In this document: piece after piece, positions 23,134 through 35,366 of the stretch
Layout of the letters: each line of letters starts with the position of its first letter
How positions within the stretch are numbered: position 1 is the first letter of the stretch
Source: Hydractinia symbiolongicarpus
Taxonomy: Eukaryota; Cnidaria; Hydrozoa; Anthoathecata; Hydractiniidae
Assembly (NCBI RefSeq): GCF_029227915.1
Contig: NC_079888.1
Span: forward strand, 16,780,001 to 16,844,000
DNA: 64,000 nt
Direction of reading: 5' to 3'
Notes under the pieces: generated by a model
What the model was told of the DNA's origin: nothing
The model's database searches: none
What the model saw: only the letters and a program-made list of their open reading frames with translations
Translations under genes and position numbers: made by a program

Positions 23134-23205
23134 GGCTTAGTGGCCAAGTAGTAAGGCGTCGGTCTCGTAAACCGAAGATTACGAGTTCGAACCTCATCTG
23201 TGCCT
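23134..23205 (+). tRNA. tRNA-Thr(CGU)-like, acceptor GGCTTAG
   Basis: Acceptor U-U mismatch plus a U-G wobble, D loop AAGTAGTAA, T stem CTCAT. Likely pseudogene. Confidence 0.55.
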
Positions 23206-23571
23206 AAATTATGTGGACGACTTTTGCGGAGATTTCCTGACAAAGTGTGCAGATATGCCTTAGAAGAGAAATAAGGCAAGGGATTGGATGAAATTTCAGG
23301 GGCATGGTCCTTCAAGTCAAAGGAAGTAAACAGGACTGAATCGGCAATGGGGTTGAGAAGATTTAAGCATAAAATGCACAAAGTTATAAAACGTTTTATA
23401 CAAGAAAGCCCGAAATTCCTGTAGATCAAAAAACACAGCTACGTGTAAAATACATTGCACTACTTAGTTTGAACGTGACCTAGGCTTTGCGAGTTCACTA
23501 TTAACTTTTGAGAGCTTGTATAAAAAGGTAATAATGATGCACATGGAAAATATACCAAAGGTTGCAAAACA

Positions 23572-23643
23572 GGCGCAGTGGCCAAGTGGTAAGGCTTCGG
23601 TCTCGTAAACCGAAGATCACGAGTTCGAACCTCATCTGTGCAT
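23572..23643 (+). tRNA. tRNA-Thr(CGU), subtype C
   Basis: G26 changed to U, T stem CTCAT, acceptor ending GCA. A 1946-bp copy of the 21626 gene, without its D-loop change. Confidence 0.65.
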
Positions 23644-24009
23644 AATTTATGTGGACGAATTTTGCGGAGATTTTCTGACAAAGTGTGCAGATATGCCTTA
23701 GAAGAGAAATAAGGCAAGGGATTGGATGAAATTTCAGGGGCATGGTCCTCCAAGTCAAAGGAAGTAAACAGGATTCAATCGGCAATGGAGTTGAGAAGAT
23801 TTAAGCATAAAATGCACAAAGTTATAAAACGTTTTATACAAGAAAGCCCGAAATTCCTGTAGTTTAAAAAACACACCAACGTGTAAGATACTTTGCACTA
23901 TTTAGTTTGAAGGTGACCTAGGCTTAGCGAGTTTACTATTAACTTTTGAGTACCTGCATGAAAAGTTAAAAATGATGCGGATGGAAAATATACCAAAAGA
24001 TGCAAAACA

Positions 24010-24081
24010 GGCGCAGTGGACAAGTGGTAAGGCGTCGGTCTCGTAAACCGAAGATCACGAGTTCGAACCTCGTCTGTGCGT
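24010..24081 (+). tRNA. tRNA-Thr(CGU), D-stem and acceptor lesions
   Basis: D stem GAC instead of GCC and acceptor ending GCG (G1-G). A 1946-bp copy of the intact 22064 gene that has since decayed. Confidence 0.68.
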
Positions 24082-24642
24082 AAATTTTGTGGACGAGTTT
24101 TGCGTATATTTCCTGACAAAGTGTCCAGATATGCCTTAGAAGAGAAATAAGGCAAGGGATTGGATGAAATGTTAGGGGCATGGTCCTCCAAGTCAAAGGA
24201 AGTAAACAGGACTGAATTGGCAATGGGGTTGAGAAGATTTAAGCATAAAATGCACAAAGTTATAAAACGTCTTTGTCCATGTTATATGGGTGCGTTTGCC
24301 GGAGTTTTCCAGACATAACGTGCAGATATGACTTAGAAGTGAAATAAGTCAAGAAATTGGATGAAGCACCTGGCGTAGTGTTCTCCAAATCAAAGGAAAT
24401 GAACAGGATTAATTGGCAATGGACTGGGGAACATCTAAGCATAAATTAAGCAAAGTTATAAACCTTTTATACAGGAAACTCCAAAATTCCTATATATCGA
24501 AAAACACAGCAACGGGTAAGTTATTTTACACCGTTAAATTTGATCATGACAATAGCTTAGCGAGTTCATTGTTAACTTGTGAGTGCTTGCATAAAATGTT
24601 AATAATGATGCGGATGGAGAATATGCCAAAGGTTACGAAGGA
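24082..24642 (+). repeat. Truncated unit with residual tRNA tail
   Basis: Junction near 24270 (AAAACGTCTTTGTCC). The shared ACGT on both parents suggests microhomology. Confidence 0.8.
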
Positions 24643-24714
24643 GGCGCAGTGGCCAAGTGGTAAGGCGTCGGTCTCGTAAACCGAAGATCACGAGTTTGAT
24701 CCTCGTCTGTGCCT
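24643..24714 (+). tRNA. tRNA-Thr(CGU), C56U
   Basis: Copy of the 22697 gene. Confidence 0.75.
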
Positions 24715-25080
24715 AAATTATGTGGACGAGGTTTGCGCAGATTTCCTGACAAAGTGTGCAGATATGCCTTAGAAGAGAAATAAGGCAAGGGATTGGATGA
24801 AATTTCAGGGGCATGGTCCTCCAAGTCAAAGGAAGTAAACAGGACTGAATCGGCAATGGGGTTGAGAAGATTTAAGCATAAAATGCACAAAGTTATAAAA
24901 CGTTTTATACAAGAAAGCCCAAAATGCCTGTAGATCAAAAAACACAGCAACGTGTAAGATACTTTGCACTATTATATTTTAACGTAAAGTAGGCTTAGCG
25001 AGTTCAATATTAACTTTTGTCTTCTTGCATAAGAAGTTAAAAATGACGCGGATGGAAAATATACCAAAGGATGCAAAACA

Positions 25081-25152
25081 GGCGCAGTGGCCAAGTGGTA
25101 AGGCGTCGGTCTCGTAAACCGAAGATCAGGAGTTCGATCCTCGTCTGTGCCC
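25081..25152 (+). tRNA. tRNA-Thr(CGU), subtype B, T stem AGGAG
   Basis: Extra unit that lengthens the 1946-bp period to 2383 bp. Confidence 0.74.
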
Positions 25153-25516
25153 ATGTTATATGGGTGCGTTTGCCGGAGTTTTCCAGACATAACGTGCAGA
25201 TATGAATTAGAAGTGAAAGAAGTCAAGAAATTGGATGAAGCACCTGGCGTAGTGTTCTCCAAATCAAAGGAAATGAACAGGATTAATTGGCAATTGGGTT
25301 GAGAAGATTTATGCATAAAATGCACAAAGTTATAAAACGTTTTACACAAGAAAGCCCGAAATCCCTATAGATCAAAAACACAGCAACGTGTAAAATACTT
25401 TGCACTACTTAGTTTGAACGTGACCCAGGCTTAGCGAGTTCACTATTAACTTTTGAGTGCTTGCATAAAAAGTTAATAATGATGCACATGGAAAATATAC
25501 CAAAGGTTGCAAAACA

Positions 25517-25588
25517 GGCTCAGTGGCCAAGTAGTAAGGCGTCGGTCTCGTAAACCGAAGATTACGAGTTCGAAACTCATCTGTGCCT
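25517..25588 (+). tRNA. tRNA-Thr(CGU)-like, acceptor GGCTCAG
   Basis: Acceptor mismatch, D loop AAGTAGTAA, T loop TTCGAAA, T stem CTCAT. Confidence 0.55.
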
Positions 25589-25954
25589 AAATTATGTGGA
25601 CGACTTTTGCGGAGATTTCCTGACAAAGTGTGCAGATATGCCTTAGAAGAGAAATAAGGCAAGGGATTGGATGAAATTTCAGGGGCATGGTCCTCCAAGT
25701 CAAAGGAAGTAAACAGGACTAAATCGGCAATGGGGTTGAGAAGATTTATGCATAAAATGCACAAAGTTATAAAACGTTTTATACAAGAAAGCCTGAAATT
25801 CCTGTAGCTCAAAAAACACAGCAACGTGTAAAATACATTGCACTACTTAGTTTGAACGTGACCTAGGCTTTGCGAGTTCACTATTAACTTTTGAGAGCTT
25901 GCATAAAAAGGTAATAATGATGCACATGGAAAATATACCAAAGGTTGCAAAACA

Positions 25955-26026
25955 GGCGCAGTGGCCAAGTGGTAAGGCGTCGGTCTCGTAAACCGAAGAT
26001 CACGAGTTCGAACCTCATCTGTGCAT
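25955..26026 (+). tRNA. tRNA-Thr(CGU), subtype C
   Basis: T stem CTCAT, acceptor ending GCA; D arm intact. Confidence 0.67.
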
Positions 26027-26392
26027 AATTTATGTGGACGACTTTTGCGGAGATTTTCTGACAAAGTGTGCAGATATGCCTTAGAAGAGAAATAAGGCAA
26101 GGGATTGGATGAAATTTCAGGGGCATGGTCCTCCAAGTCAAAGGAAGTAAACAGGATTCAATCGGCAATGGAGTTGAGAAGATTTAAGCATAAAATGCAC
26201 AAAGTTATAAAACGTTTTATACAAGAAAGCCCGAAACTCCTGTAGTTTAAAAAACACACCAACGTGTAAGATACTTTGCACTATTTAGTTTGAAGGTGAC
26301 CTAGGCTTAGCGAGTTCACTATTAACTTTTGAGTACCTGCATGAAAAGTTAAAAATGATGCGGATGGAAAATATACCAAAGGATGCAAAACA

Positions 26393-26464
26393 GGCGCAGT
26401 GGTCAAGTGGTAAGGCGTCGGTCTCGTAAACCGAAGATCACGAGTTCGAACCTCGTCTGTGCCG
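26393..26464 (+). tRNA. tRNA-Thr(CGU), discriminator G
   Basis: C11U in the D stem still pairs as U-G; T arm consensus; discriminator changed to G. Confidence 0.8.
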
Positions 26465-27025
26465 AAATTATGTGGACGAGTTTTGCGTATATTTCCTGAC
26501 AAAGTGTCCAGATATGCCTTAGAAGAGAAATAAGGCAAGGGATTGGATGAAATGTTAGGGGCATGGTCCTCCAAGTCAAAGGAAGTAAACAGGACTGAAT
26601 TGGCAATGGGGTTGAGAAGATTTAAGCATAAAATGCACAAAGTTATAAAACGTCTTTGTCCATGTTATATGGGTGCGTTTGCCGGAGTTTTCCAGACATA
26701 ACGTGCAGATATGACTTAGAAGTGAAAGAAGTCAAGAAATTGGATGAAGCACCTGGCGTAGTGTTCTCCAAATCAAAGGAAATGAACAGGATTAATTGGC
26801 AATGGACTGGGGAACATCTAAGCATAAATTAAGCAAAGTTATAAACCTTTTAAACAGGAATCTCCAAAATTCCTATATATCGAATAACGCAGCAACGGGT
26901 AAGTTATTTTACACCGTTAAATTTGATCATGACAATAGCTTAGGGAGTTCATTGTTAACTTGTGAGTGCTTGCATAAAATGTTAATAATGATGCGGATGG
27001 AGAATATACCAAAGGTTACGAAGGA
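26465..27025 (+). repeat. Truncated unit with residual tRNA tail
   Basis: Same junction as the previous truncated unit, near 26653. Confidence 0.8.
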
Positions 27026-27097
27026 GGCGCAGTGGCCAAGTGGTAAGGCGTCGGTCTCGTAAACCGAAGATCACGAGTTTGAACCCCGTCTGTGCCT
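27026..27097 (+). tRNA. tRNA-Thr(CGU), subtype D
   Basis: T arm TTTGAAC-CCCGT; 3' flank AAATTATATGGATGCG. First of the 1069-bp series. Confidence 0.7.
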
Positions 27098-27461
27098 AAA
27101 TTATATGGATGCGTTTGCCGGAGTGTTCCAGACATAACATGCAGATATGCCTTAGAATTGAAAGAAGTCAAGAAATTGGATGAAATTTCTGGCGTATGGT
27201 GCTCGAAGTCAAAAGAAACAAACAGGACTGAATCGGGAATGGATTTCAGAAGATTTAAGTATAAATTGCACAAAGTCATAAAAAGTTTTATACAGGAAAG
27301 CCCAAAATTCTTGTAGATCGAGCAACACGGCAACGTGTAAAGTACTTTGCACTATTTAGTTTGAACGTGACCTAGGCTTAGCGAGTTCACTATTAACATT
27401 TGAGTGCTTGCATAAAATCAACAGTGATGCGGATGGAAAAGGTACCAAAGCATGCAAAACA

Positions 27462-27533
27462 GGCGCAGTGGCCAAGTGGTAAGGCGTCGGTATCGTAAAC
27501 CGAAGAACACGAATTCGAACCTCGTCTTTGCCT
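27462..27533 (+). tRNA. tRNA-Thr(CGU), loop ATCGTAA
   Basis: C32 changed to A, T stem ACGAA with a C-A mismatch at the loop side, acceptor end CTTTGCC. Confidence 0.65.
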
Positions 27534-28094
27534 AAATTATGTGGACGAGTTTTGCGTATATTTCCTGACAAAGTGTCCAGATATGCCTTAGAAGAGAAAT
27601 AAGGCAAGGGATTGGATGAAATTTTAGGGACATGGTCCTCCAAGTCAAAGGAAGTAAACAGGACTGAATTGGCAATGGGGTTGAGAAGATTTAAGCATAA
27701 TATGCACAAAGTTATAAAACGTCTTTGTCCATGTTATATGGGTGCGTTTGCCGGAGTTTTCCAGACATAACGTGCAGATATGACTTAGAAGTGAAAGAAG
27801 TCAAGAAATTGGATGAAGCACCTGGCGTAGTGTTCTCCAAATCAAAGGAAATGAACAGGATTAATTGGCAATGGACTGGGGAACATCTAAGCATAAATTA
27901 AGCAAAGTTATAAACCTTTTAAACAGGAATCTCCAAAATTCCTATATATCGAATAACGCAGCAACGGGTAAGTTATTTTACACCGTTAAATTTGATCATG
28001 ACAATAGCTTAGCGAGTTCATTGTTAACTTGTGAGTGCTTGCATAAAATGTTAATAATGATGCGGATGGAGAATATACCAAAGGTTACGAAGGA
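27534..28094 (+). repeat. Truncated unit with residual tRNA tail
   Basis: Junction near 27722, part of the 1069-bp series. Confidence 0.8.
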
Positions 28095-28166
28095 GGCGCA
28101 GTGGCCAAGTGGTAAGGCGTCGGTCTCGTAAACCGAAGATCACGAGTTTGAACCCCGTCTGTGCCT
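28095..28166 (+). tRNA. tRNA-Thr(CGU), subtype D
   Basis: A 1069-bp copy of the 27026 gene. Confidence 0.7.
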
Positions 28167-28530
28167 AAATTATATGGATGCGTTTGCCGGAGTGTTCCAG
28201 ACATAACATGCAGATATGCCTTAGAATTGAAAGAAGTCAAGAAATTGGATGAAATTTCTGGCGTATGGTGCTCGAAGTCAAAAGAAACAAACAGGACTGA
28301 ATCGGGAATGGATTTCAGAAGATTTAAGTATAAATTGCACAAAGTCATAAAAAGTTTTATACAGGAAAGCCCAAAATTCTTGTAGATCGAGCAACACGGC
28401 AACGTGTAAAGTACTTTGCACTATTTAGTTTGAACGTGACCTAGGCTTAGCGAGTTCACTATTAACATTTGAGTGCTTGCATAAAATCAACAGTGATGCG
28501 GATGGAAAAGGTACCAAAGCATGCAAAACA

Positions 28531-28602
28531 GGCGCAGTGGCCAAGTGGTAAGGCGTCGGTATCGTAAACCGAAGAACACGAATTCGAACCTCGTCTTTGC
28601 CT
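28531..28602 (+). tRNA. tRNA-Thr(CGU), loop ATCGTAA
   Basis: A 1069-bp copy of the 27462 gene. Confidence 0.65.
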
Positions 28603-29163
28603 AAATTATGTGGACGAGTTTTGCGTATATTTCCTGACAAAGTGTCCAGATATGCCTTAGAAGAGAAATAAGGCAAGGGATTGGATGAAATTTTAGGGAC
28701 ATGGTCCTCCAAGTCAAAGGAAGTAAACAGGACTGAATTGGCAATGGGGTTGAGAAGATTTAAGCATAAAATGCACAAAGTTATAAAACGTCTTTGTCCA
28801 TGTTATATGGGTGCGTTTGCCGGAGTTTTCCAGACATAACGTGCAGATATGACTTAGAAGTGAAAGAAGTCAAGAAATTGGATGAAGCACCTGGCGTAGT
28901 GTTCTCCAAATCAAAGGAAATGAACAGGATTAATTGGCAATGGACTGGGGAACATCTAAGCATAAATTCAGCAAAGTTATAAACCTTTTAAACAGGAATC
29001 TCCAAAATTCCTATATATCGAATAACACAGCAACGGGTAAGTTATTTTACACCGTTAAATTTGATCATGACAATAGCTTAGCGAGTTCATTGTTAACTTG
29101 TGAGTGCTTGCATAAAATGTTAATAATGATGCGGATGGAGAATATACCAAAGGTTACGAAGGA
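28603..29163 (+). repeat. Truncated unit with residual tRNA tail
   Basis: Junction near 28791, last of the five identical truncations. Confidence 0.8.
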
Positions 29164-29235
29164 GGCGCAGTGGCCAAGTGGTAAGGCGTCGGTCTTGTAA
29201 ACCGAAGATCACGAGTTTGAACCCCGTCTGTGCCT
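29164..29235 (+). tRNA. tRNA-Thr(UGU), subtype D
   Basis: Third member of the 1069-bp series, now with anticodon UGU (CTTGTAA). The T arm keeps the C56U and CCCGT lesions. Confidence 0.72.
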
Positions 29236-29601
29236 AAATTATATGGATGCGTTTGCCGGAGTGTTCCAGACATAACATGCAGATATGCCTTAGAATTGAA
29301 AGAAGTCAAGAAATTGGATGAAATTTCTGGCGTATGGTGCTCCAAGTCAAAGGAAGTAAACATGAGTGAATCGACAATGGGGTTTAGAAGATTTAAGCAT
29401 AAAATGCACAAAGTTATAAAACGTTTTATACAAGAAAGCCCGAAATTCCTGTAGATCAAAATACACAGCAACGTGTAAGATACTTTGCGCCATTAAATTT
29501 GAACGTAAAGTAGGGTTAGCGAGTTCACTATTAACTTTTGAGTGCTTGCATAAAAAGTTAATAATGATGCGGATGGAAAATGTACCAAAGGATGCAAATC
29601 A

Positions 29602-29673
29602 GGCGCAGTGGCCAAGTGGTAAGGCGTCGGTCTCGTAAACCGAAGATCACGAGTTCGAACCTCATCTGTGCCT
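29602..29673 (+). tRNA. tRNA-Thr(CGU), T-stem mismatch
   Basis: T stem CTCAT, otherwise consensus. First A member of the 876-bp dimer series. Confidence 0.78.
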
Positions 29674-30039
29674 AAATTATGTGGACGACTTTTGCGGAGA
29701 TTTCCTGACAAAGTGTGCAGATATGCCTTAGAAGAGAAATAAGGCAAGGGATTGGATGAAATTTCAGGGGCATGGTCCTCCAAGTCAAAGGAAGTAAACA
29801 TGAGTGAATCGACAATGGGGTTGAGAAGATTTAAGCATAAAATGCACAAAGTTATAAAACGTTTTATACAAGAAAGCCCAAAATGCCTGTAGATCAAAAA
29901 ACACAGCAACGTGTAAGATACTTTGCACTATTAAGTTTGAACGTAAAGTAGGCTTAGCGAGTTCACTATTAATTTTTGTGTGCTTGCATAGAAAGTTAAA
30001 AATGACGCGGATGGAAAATATACCAAAGGATGCAAAACA

Positions 30040-30111
30040 GGCGCAGTGGCCAAGTGGTAAGGCGTCGGTCTCGTAAACCGAAGATCAAGACTTCGAACCT
30101 CGTGTGTGCCT
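30040..30111 (+). tRNA. tRNA-Thr(CGU), subtype E
   Basis: T stem AAGAC/CTCGT has A-G and C-C mismatches, losing the invariant G53-C61 pair of the B box; acceptor GTGTGCC adds a G-G mismatch. Confidence 0.62.
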
Positions 30112-30477
30112 AAACTATATGGATGCTTTTGGCGGAGTTTTCTGGACATAACGTGCAGATATGCCTTAAAAGAAAAATAAGACAAGGGATTGGATGAAAT
30201 TTCAGGGGCATGGTCCTCCAAGTCAAAGGAAGTAAACAGGACTGAATCGGCAATGGGGTTTAGAAGATTTAAGCATAAAATGCACAAAGTTATAAAACGT
30301 TTTATACAAGAAAGCCCGAAATTCCTGTAGATCAAAATACACAGCAACGTGTAAGATACTTTGCGCCATTAAATTTGAACGTAAAGTAGGGTTAGCGAGT
30401 TCACTATTAACTTTTGAGTGCTTGCATAAAAAGTTAATAATGATGCGGATGGAAAATGTACCAAAGGATGCAAATCA

Positions 30478-30549
30478 GGCGCAGTGGCCAAGTGGTAAGG
30501 CGTCGGTCTCGTAAACCGAAGATCACGAGTTCGAACCTCATCTGTGCCT
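30478..30549 (+). tRNA. tRNA-Thr(CGU), T-stem mismatch
   Basis: A member of the dimer, copy of 29602. Confidence 0.78.
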
Positions 30550-30915
30550 AAATTATGTGGACGACTTTTGCGGAGATTTCCTGACAAAGTGTGCAGATAT
30601 GCCTTAGAAGAGAAATAAGGCAAGGGATTGGATGAAATTTCAGGGGCATGGTCCTCCAAGTCAAAGGAAGTAAACATGAGTGAATCGACAATGGGATTGA
30701 GAAGATTTAAGCATAAAATGCACAAAGTTATAAAACGTTTTATACAAGAAAGCCCAAAATGCCTGTAGATCAAAAAACACAGCAACGTGTAAGATACTTT
30801 GCACTATTAAGTTTGAACGTAAAGTAGGCTTAGCGAGTTCACTATTAATTTTTGTGTGCTTGCATAGAAAGTTAAAAATGACGCGGATGGAAAATATACC
30901 AAAGGATGCAAAACA

Positions 30916-30987
30916 GGCGCAGTGGCCAAGTGGTAAGGCGTCGGTCTCGTAAACCGAAGATCAAGACTTCGAACCTCGTGTGTGCCT
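30916..30987 (+). tRNA. tRNA-Thr(CGU), subtype E
   Basis: E member of the dimer, copy of 30040. Confidence 0.62.
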
Positions 30988-31353
30988 AAACTATATGGAT
31001 GCTTTTGGCGGAGTTTTCTGGACATAACGTGCAGATATGCCTTAAAAGAGAAATAAGACAAGGGATTGGATGAAATTTCAGGGGCATGGTCCTCCAAGTC
31101 AAAGGAAGTAAACAGGACTGAATCGGCAATGGGGTTTAGAAGATTTAAGCATAAAATGCACAAAGTTATAAAACGTTTTATACAAGAAAGCCCGAAATTC
31201 CTGTAGATCAAAAAACACAGCAACGTGTAAGATACTTTGCACTATTGAGTTTGAACGTAAAGTGGGCTTAGCGAGTTCACTATTAACTTTTGAGTGCTTG
31301 CATAAAAAGTTAATAATGATGCGGATGGAAAATGTACCAAAGGATGCAAATCA

Positions 31354-31425
31354 GGCGCAGTGGCCAAGTGGTAAGGCGTCGGTCTCGTAAACCGAAGATC
31401 ACGAGTTCGAACCTCATCTGTGCCT
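31354..31425 (+). tRNA. tRNA-Thr(CGU), T-stem mismatch
   Basis: A member of the dimer, copy of 29602. Confidence 0.78.
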
Positions 31426-31791
31426 AAATTATGTGGACGACTTTTGCGGAGATTTCCTGACAAAGTGTGCAGATATGCCTTAGAAGAGAAATAAGGCAAG
31501 GGATTGGATGAAATTTCAGGGGCATGGTCCTCCAAGTCAAAGGAAGTAAACATGAGTGAATCGACAATGGGGTTGAGAAGATTTAAGCATAAAATGCACA
31601 AAGTTATAAAACGTTTTATACAAGAAAGCCCAAAATGCCTGTAGATCAAAAAACACAGCAACGTGTAAGATACTTTGCACTATTAAGTTTGAACGTAAAG
31701 TAGGCTTAGCGAGTTCACTATTAATTTTTGTGTGCTTGCATAGAAAGTTAAAAATGACGCGGATGGAAAATATACCAAAGGATGCAAAACA

Positions 31792-31863
31792 GGCGCAGTG
31801 GCCAAGTGGTAAGGCGTCGGTCTCGTAAACCGAAGATCAAGACTTCGAACCTCGTGTGTGCCT
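31792..31863 (+). tRNA. tRNA-Thr(CGU), subtype E
   Basis: E member of the dimer, copy of 30040. Confidence 0.62.
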
Positions 31864-32229
31864 AAACTATATGGATGCTTTTGGCGGAGTTTTCTGGACA
31901 TAACGTGCAGATATGCCTTAAAAGAGAAATAAGACAAGGGATTGGATGAAATTTCAGGGGCATGGTCCTCCAAGTCAAAGGAAGTAAACAGGACTGAATC
32001 GGCAATGGGGTTTAGAAGATTTAAGCATAAAATGCACAAAGTTATAAAACGTTTTATACAAGAAAGCCCGAAATTCCTGTAGATCAAAAAACACAGCAAC
32101 GTGTAAGATACTTTGCACTATTGAGTTTGAACGTAAAGTGGGCTTAGCGAGTTCACTATTAACTTTTGAGTGCTTGCATAAAAAGTTAAAAATAACGCGG
32201 ATGGAAAATATACCGAAGGTTATTAAACA

Positions 32230-32301
32230 GGCGCATTGGCCAAGTGGTAAGGCGTCGGTCTCGTAAACCGAAGATCACGAGTTCGAACCTCATCTGTGCC
32301 T
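32230..32301 (+). tRNA. tRNA-Thr(CGU), G7U
   Basis: Acceptor GGCGCAT opens pair 7-66; T stem CTCAT. Confidence 0.68.
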
Positions 32302-32667
32302 AAATTATGTGGACGACTTTTGCGGAGATTTCCTGACAAAGTGTGCAGATATGCCTTAGAAGAGAAATAAGGCAAGGGATTGGATGAAATTTCAGGGGCA
32401 TGGTCCTCCAAGTCAAAGGAAGTAAACATGTGTGAATCGACAATGGGGTTGAGAAGATTTAAGCATAAAATGCACAAAGTTATAAAACGTTTTATACAAG
32501 AAAGCCCAAAATGCCTGTAGATCAAAAAACACAGCAACGTGTAAGATACTTTGCACTATTAAGTTTGAACGTAAAGTAGGCTTAGCGAGTTCACTATTAA
32601 TTTTTGTGTGCTTGCATAGAAAGTTAAAAATGACGCGGATGGAAAATATACCAAAGGATGCAAAACA

Positions 32668-32739
32668 GGCGCAGTGGCCAAGTGGTAAAGCGTCGGTCTC
32701 GTAAACCGAAGATCAAGACTTCGAACCTCGTGTGTGCCT
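32668..32739 (+). tRNA. tRNA-Thr(CGU), subtype E, D-stem mismatch
   Basis: As 30040, with D stem 3' strand AGC instead of GGC. Confidence 0.58.
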
Positions 32740-33105
32740 AAACTATATGGATGCTTTTGGCGGAGTTTTCTGGACATAACGTGCAGATATGCCTTAAAAG
32801 AGAAATAAGACAAGGGATTGGATGAAATTTCAGGGGCATGGTCCTCCAAGTCAAAGGAAGTAAACAGGACTGAATCGGCAATGGGGTTTAGAAGATTTAA
32901 GCATAAAATGCACAAAGTTATAAAACGTTTTATACAAGAAAGCCCGAAATTCCTGTAGATCAAAAAACACAGCAACGTGTAAGATACTTTGCACTATTAA
33001 GTTTGAACGTAAAGTGGGCTTAGCGAGTTCACTATTAACTTTTGAGTGCTTGCATAAAAAGTTAAAAATGACGCGGATGGAAAATATACCGAAGGTTATT
33101 AAACA

Positions 33106-33177
33106 GGCGCAGTGGCCAAGTGGTAAGGCGTCAGTATCGTAAACCGAAGAACACGAATTCGAACCTCGTCTTTGCCT
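33106..33177 (+). tRNA. tRNA-Thr(CGU), loop ATCGTAA, degenerate
   Basis: Anticodon stem TCAGT, T stem ACGAA, acceptor CTTTGCC. It resembles the 27462 allele and interrupts the A/E alternation. Confidence 0.6.
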
Positions 33178-33542
33178 AAATTATGTGGACGAGTTTTGCG
33201 TATATTTCCTGACAAAGTGTCCAGATATGCCTTAGAAGAGAAATAAGGCAAGGGATTGGATGAAATTTTAGGGACATGGTCCTCCAAGTCAAAGGAAGTA
33301 AACAGGACTGAATTGGCAATGGGGTTGAGAAGATTTAAGCATAAAATGCACAAATTTATAAAACGTTTTATACAAGAAAGCCGAAATTCCTGTAAATCAA
33401 AATACCCAGCAACGTGTAAGATACTTTGCGCCATTAAATTTGAACGTAAAGTAGGGTTAGCGAGTTCACTATTAACTTTTGAGTGCTTGCATAAAAAGTT
33501 AATAATGATGCGGATGGAAAATGTACCAAAGGATGCAAATCA

Positions 33543-33614
33543 GGCGCAGTGGCCAAGTGGTAAGGCGTCGGTCTCGTAAACCGAAGACCACGAGTTCGAA
33601 CCTCATCTGTGCCT
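33543..33614 (+). tRNA. tRNA-Thr(CGU), T-stem mismatch
   Basis: Variable loop AGACC, T stem CTCAT; other stems intact. Confidence 0.75.
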
Positions 33615-33980
33615 AAATTATGTGGACGACTTTTGCGGAGATTTCCTGACAAAGTGTGCAGATATGCCTTAGAAGAGAAATAAGGCAAGGGATTGGATGA
33701 AATTTCAGGGGCATGGTCCTCCAAGTCAAAGGAAGTAAACATGAGTGAATCGACAATGGGGTTGAGAAAATTAAAGCATAAAACGCACAAAGTTATAAAA
33801 CGTTTTATACAAGAAAGCCCAAAATGCCTGTAGATCAAAAAACACAGCAACGTGTAAGATACTTTGCACTATTAAGTTTGAACGTAAAGTAGGCTTAGCG
33901 AGTTCACTATTAATTTTTGTGTGCTTGCATAGAAAGTTAAAAATGACGCGGATGGAAAATATACCAAAGGAATCAAAACA

Positions 33981-34052
33981 GGCGCAGTGGCCAAGTGGTA
34001 AGGCGTCGGTCTCGTAAACCGAAGATCAAGACTTCGAACCTCGTGTGTGCCT
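33981..34052 (+). tRNA. tRNA-Thr(CGU), subtype E
   Basis: E member; the leader has a private GGAATCAAAACA change. Confidence 0.62.
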
Positions 34053-34418
34053 AAACTATATGGATGCTTTTGGCGGAGTTTTCTGGACATAACGTGCAGA
34101 TATGCCTTAAAAGAGAAATAAGACAAGGGATTGGATGAAATTTCAGGGGCATGGTCCTCCAAGTCAAAGGAAGTAAACAGGACTGAATCGGCAATGGGGT
34201 TTAGAGGATTTAAGCATAAAATGCACAAAGTTATAAAACGTTTTATACAAGAAAGCCCGAAATTCCTGTAGATCAAAATACACAGCAACGTGTAAGATAC
34301 TTTGCGCCATTAAATTTGAACGTAAAGTAGGGTTAGCGAGTTCACTATTAACTTTTGAGTGCTTGCATAAAAAGTTAATAATGATGCGGATGGAAAATGT
34401 ACCAAAGGATGCAAATCA

Positions 34419-34490
34419 GGCGCAGTGGCCAAGTGGTAAGGCGTCGGTCTCGTAAACCGAAGATCACGAGTTCGAACCTCATCTGTGCCT
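34419..34490 (+). tRNA. tRNA-Thr(CGU), T-stem mismatch
   Basis: A member of the 876-bp dimer. Confidence 0.78.
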
Positions 34491-34856
34491 AAATTATGTG
34501 GACGACTTTTGCGGAGATTTCCTGACAAAGTGTGCAGATATGCCTTAGAAGAGAAATAAGGCAAGGGATTGGATGAAATTTCAGGGGCATGGTCCTCCAA
34601 GTCAAAGGAAGTAAACATGAGTGAATCGACAATGGGGTTGAGAAGATTTCAGCATGAAATGCACAAAGTTATAAAACGTTTTATACAAGAAAGCCCAAAA
34701 TGCCTATAGATCAAAAAACACAGCAACGTGTAAGATACTTTGCACTATTAAGTTTGAACGTAAAGTAGGCTTAGCGAGTTCACTATTAATTTTTGTGTGC
34801 TTGCATAGAAAGTTAAAAATGACGCGGATGGAAAATATACCAAAGGATGCAAAACA

Positions 34857-34928
34857 GGCGCAGTGGCCAAGTGGTAAGGCGTCGGTCTCGTAAACCGAAG
34901 ATCAAGACTTCGAACCTCGTGTGTGCCT
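34857..34928 (+). tRNA. tRNA-Thr(CGU), subtype E
   Basis: E member of the dimer; the 3' flank has private changes (ATATGGAGGCTTTTAACGG). Confidence 0.62.
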
Positions 34929-35294
34929 AAACTATATGGAGGCTTTTAACGGAGTTTTCTGGACATAACGTGCAGATATGCCTTAAAAGAGAAATAAGAC
35001 AAGGGATTGGATGAAATTTCAGGGGCATGGTCCTCCAAGTCAAAGGAAGTAAACAGGACTGAATCGGCAATGGGGTTTAGAAGATTTAAGCATAAAATGC
35101 ACAAAGTTATAAAACGTTTTATACAAGAAAGCCCGAAATTCCTGTAGATCAAAAAACACAGCAACGTGTAAGATACTTTGCACTATTAAGTTTGAACGTA
35201 AAGTGGGCTTAGCGAGTTCACTATTAACTTTTGAGTGCTTGCATAAAAAGTTAAAAATGACGCGGATGGAAAATATACCGAAGGTTATTAAACA

Positions 35295-35366
35295 GGCGCA
35301 GTGGCCATGTGGTAAGGCGTCGGTATCGTAAACCGAAGATCACGAGTTCGAACCTCATCTGTGCCT
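35295..35366 (+). tRNA. tRNA-Thr(CGU), loop ATCGTAA
   Basis: D loop ATGTGGTAA, C32A, T stem CTCAT. Confidence 0.68.

Larger units (their letters stand above)
21500..27030 (+). repeat. Higher-order repeat, 1946-bp then 2383-bp period
   Basis: Allele order C, A-intact-type, fused unit, TTTGATC recurs at +1946 and then +2383. The second interval contains one extra subtype B monomer (tRNA at 25081). Confidence 0.85.
26640..29480 (+). repeat. Higher-order repeat, 1069-bp period, about 2.6 copies
   Basis: Two tRNAs plus one truncated monomer per period. tRNAs 27026/28095/29164 and 27462/28531 are exact steps of 1069 bp. Confidence 0.9.
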
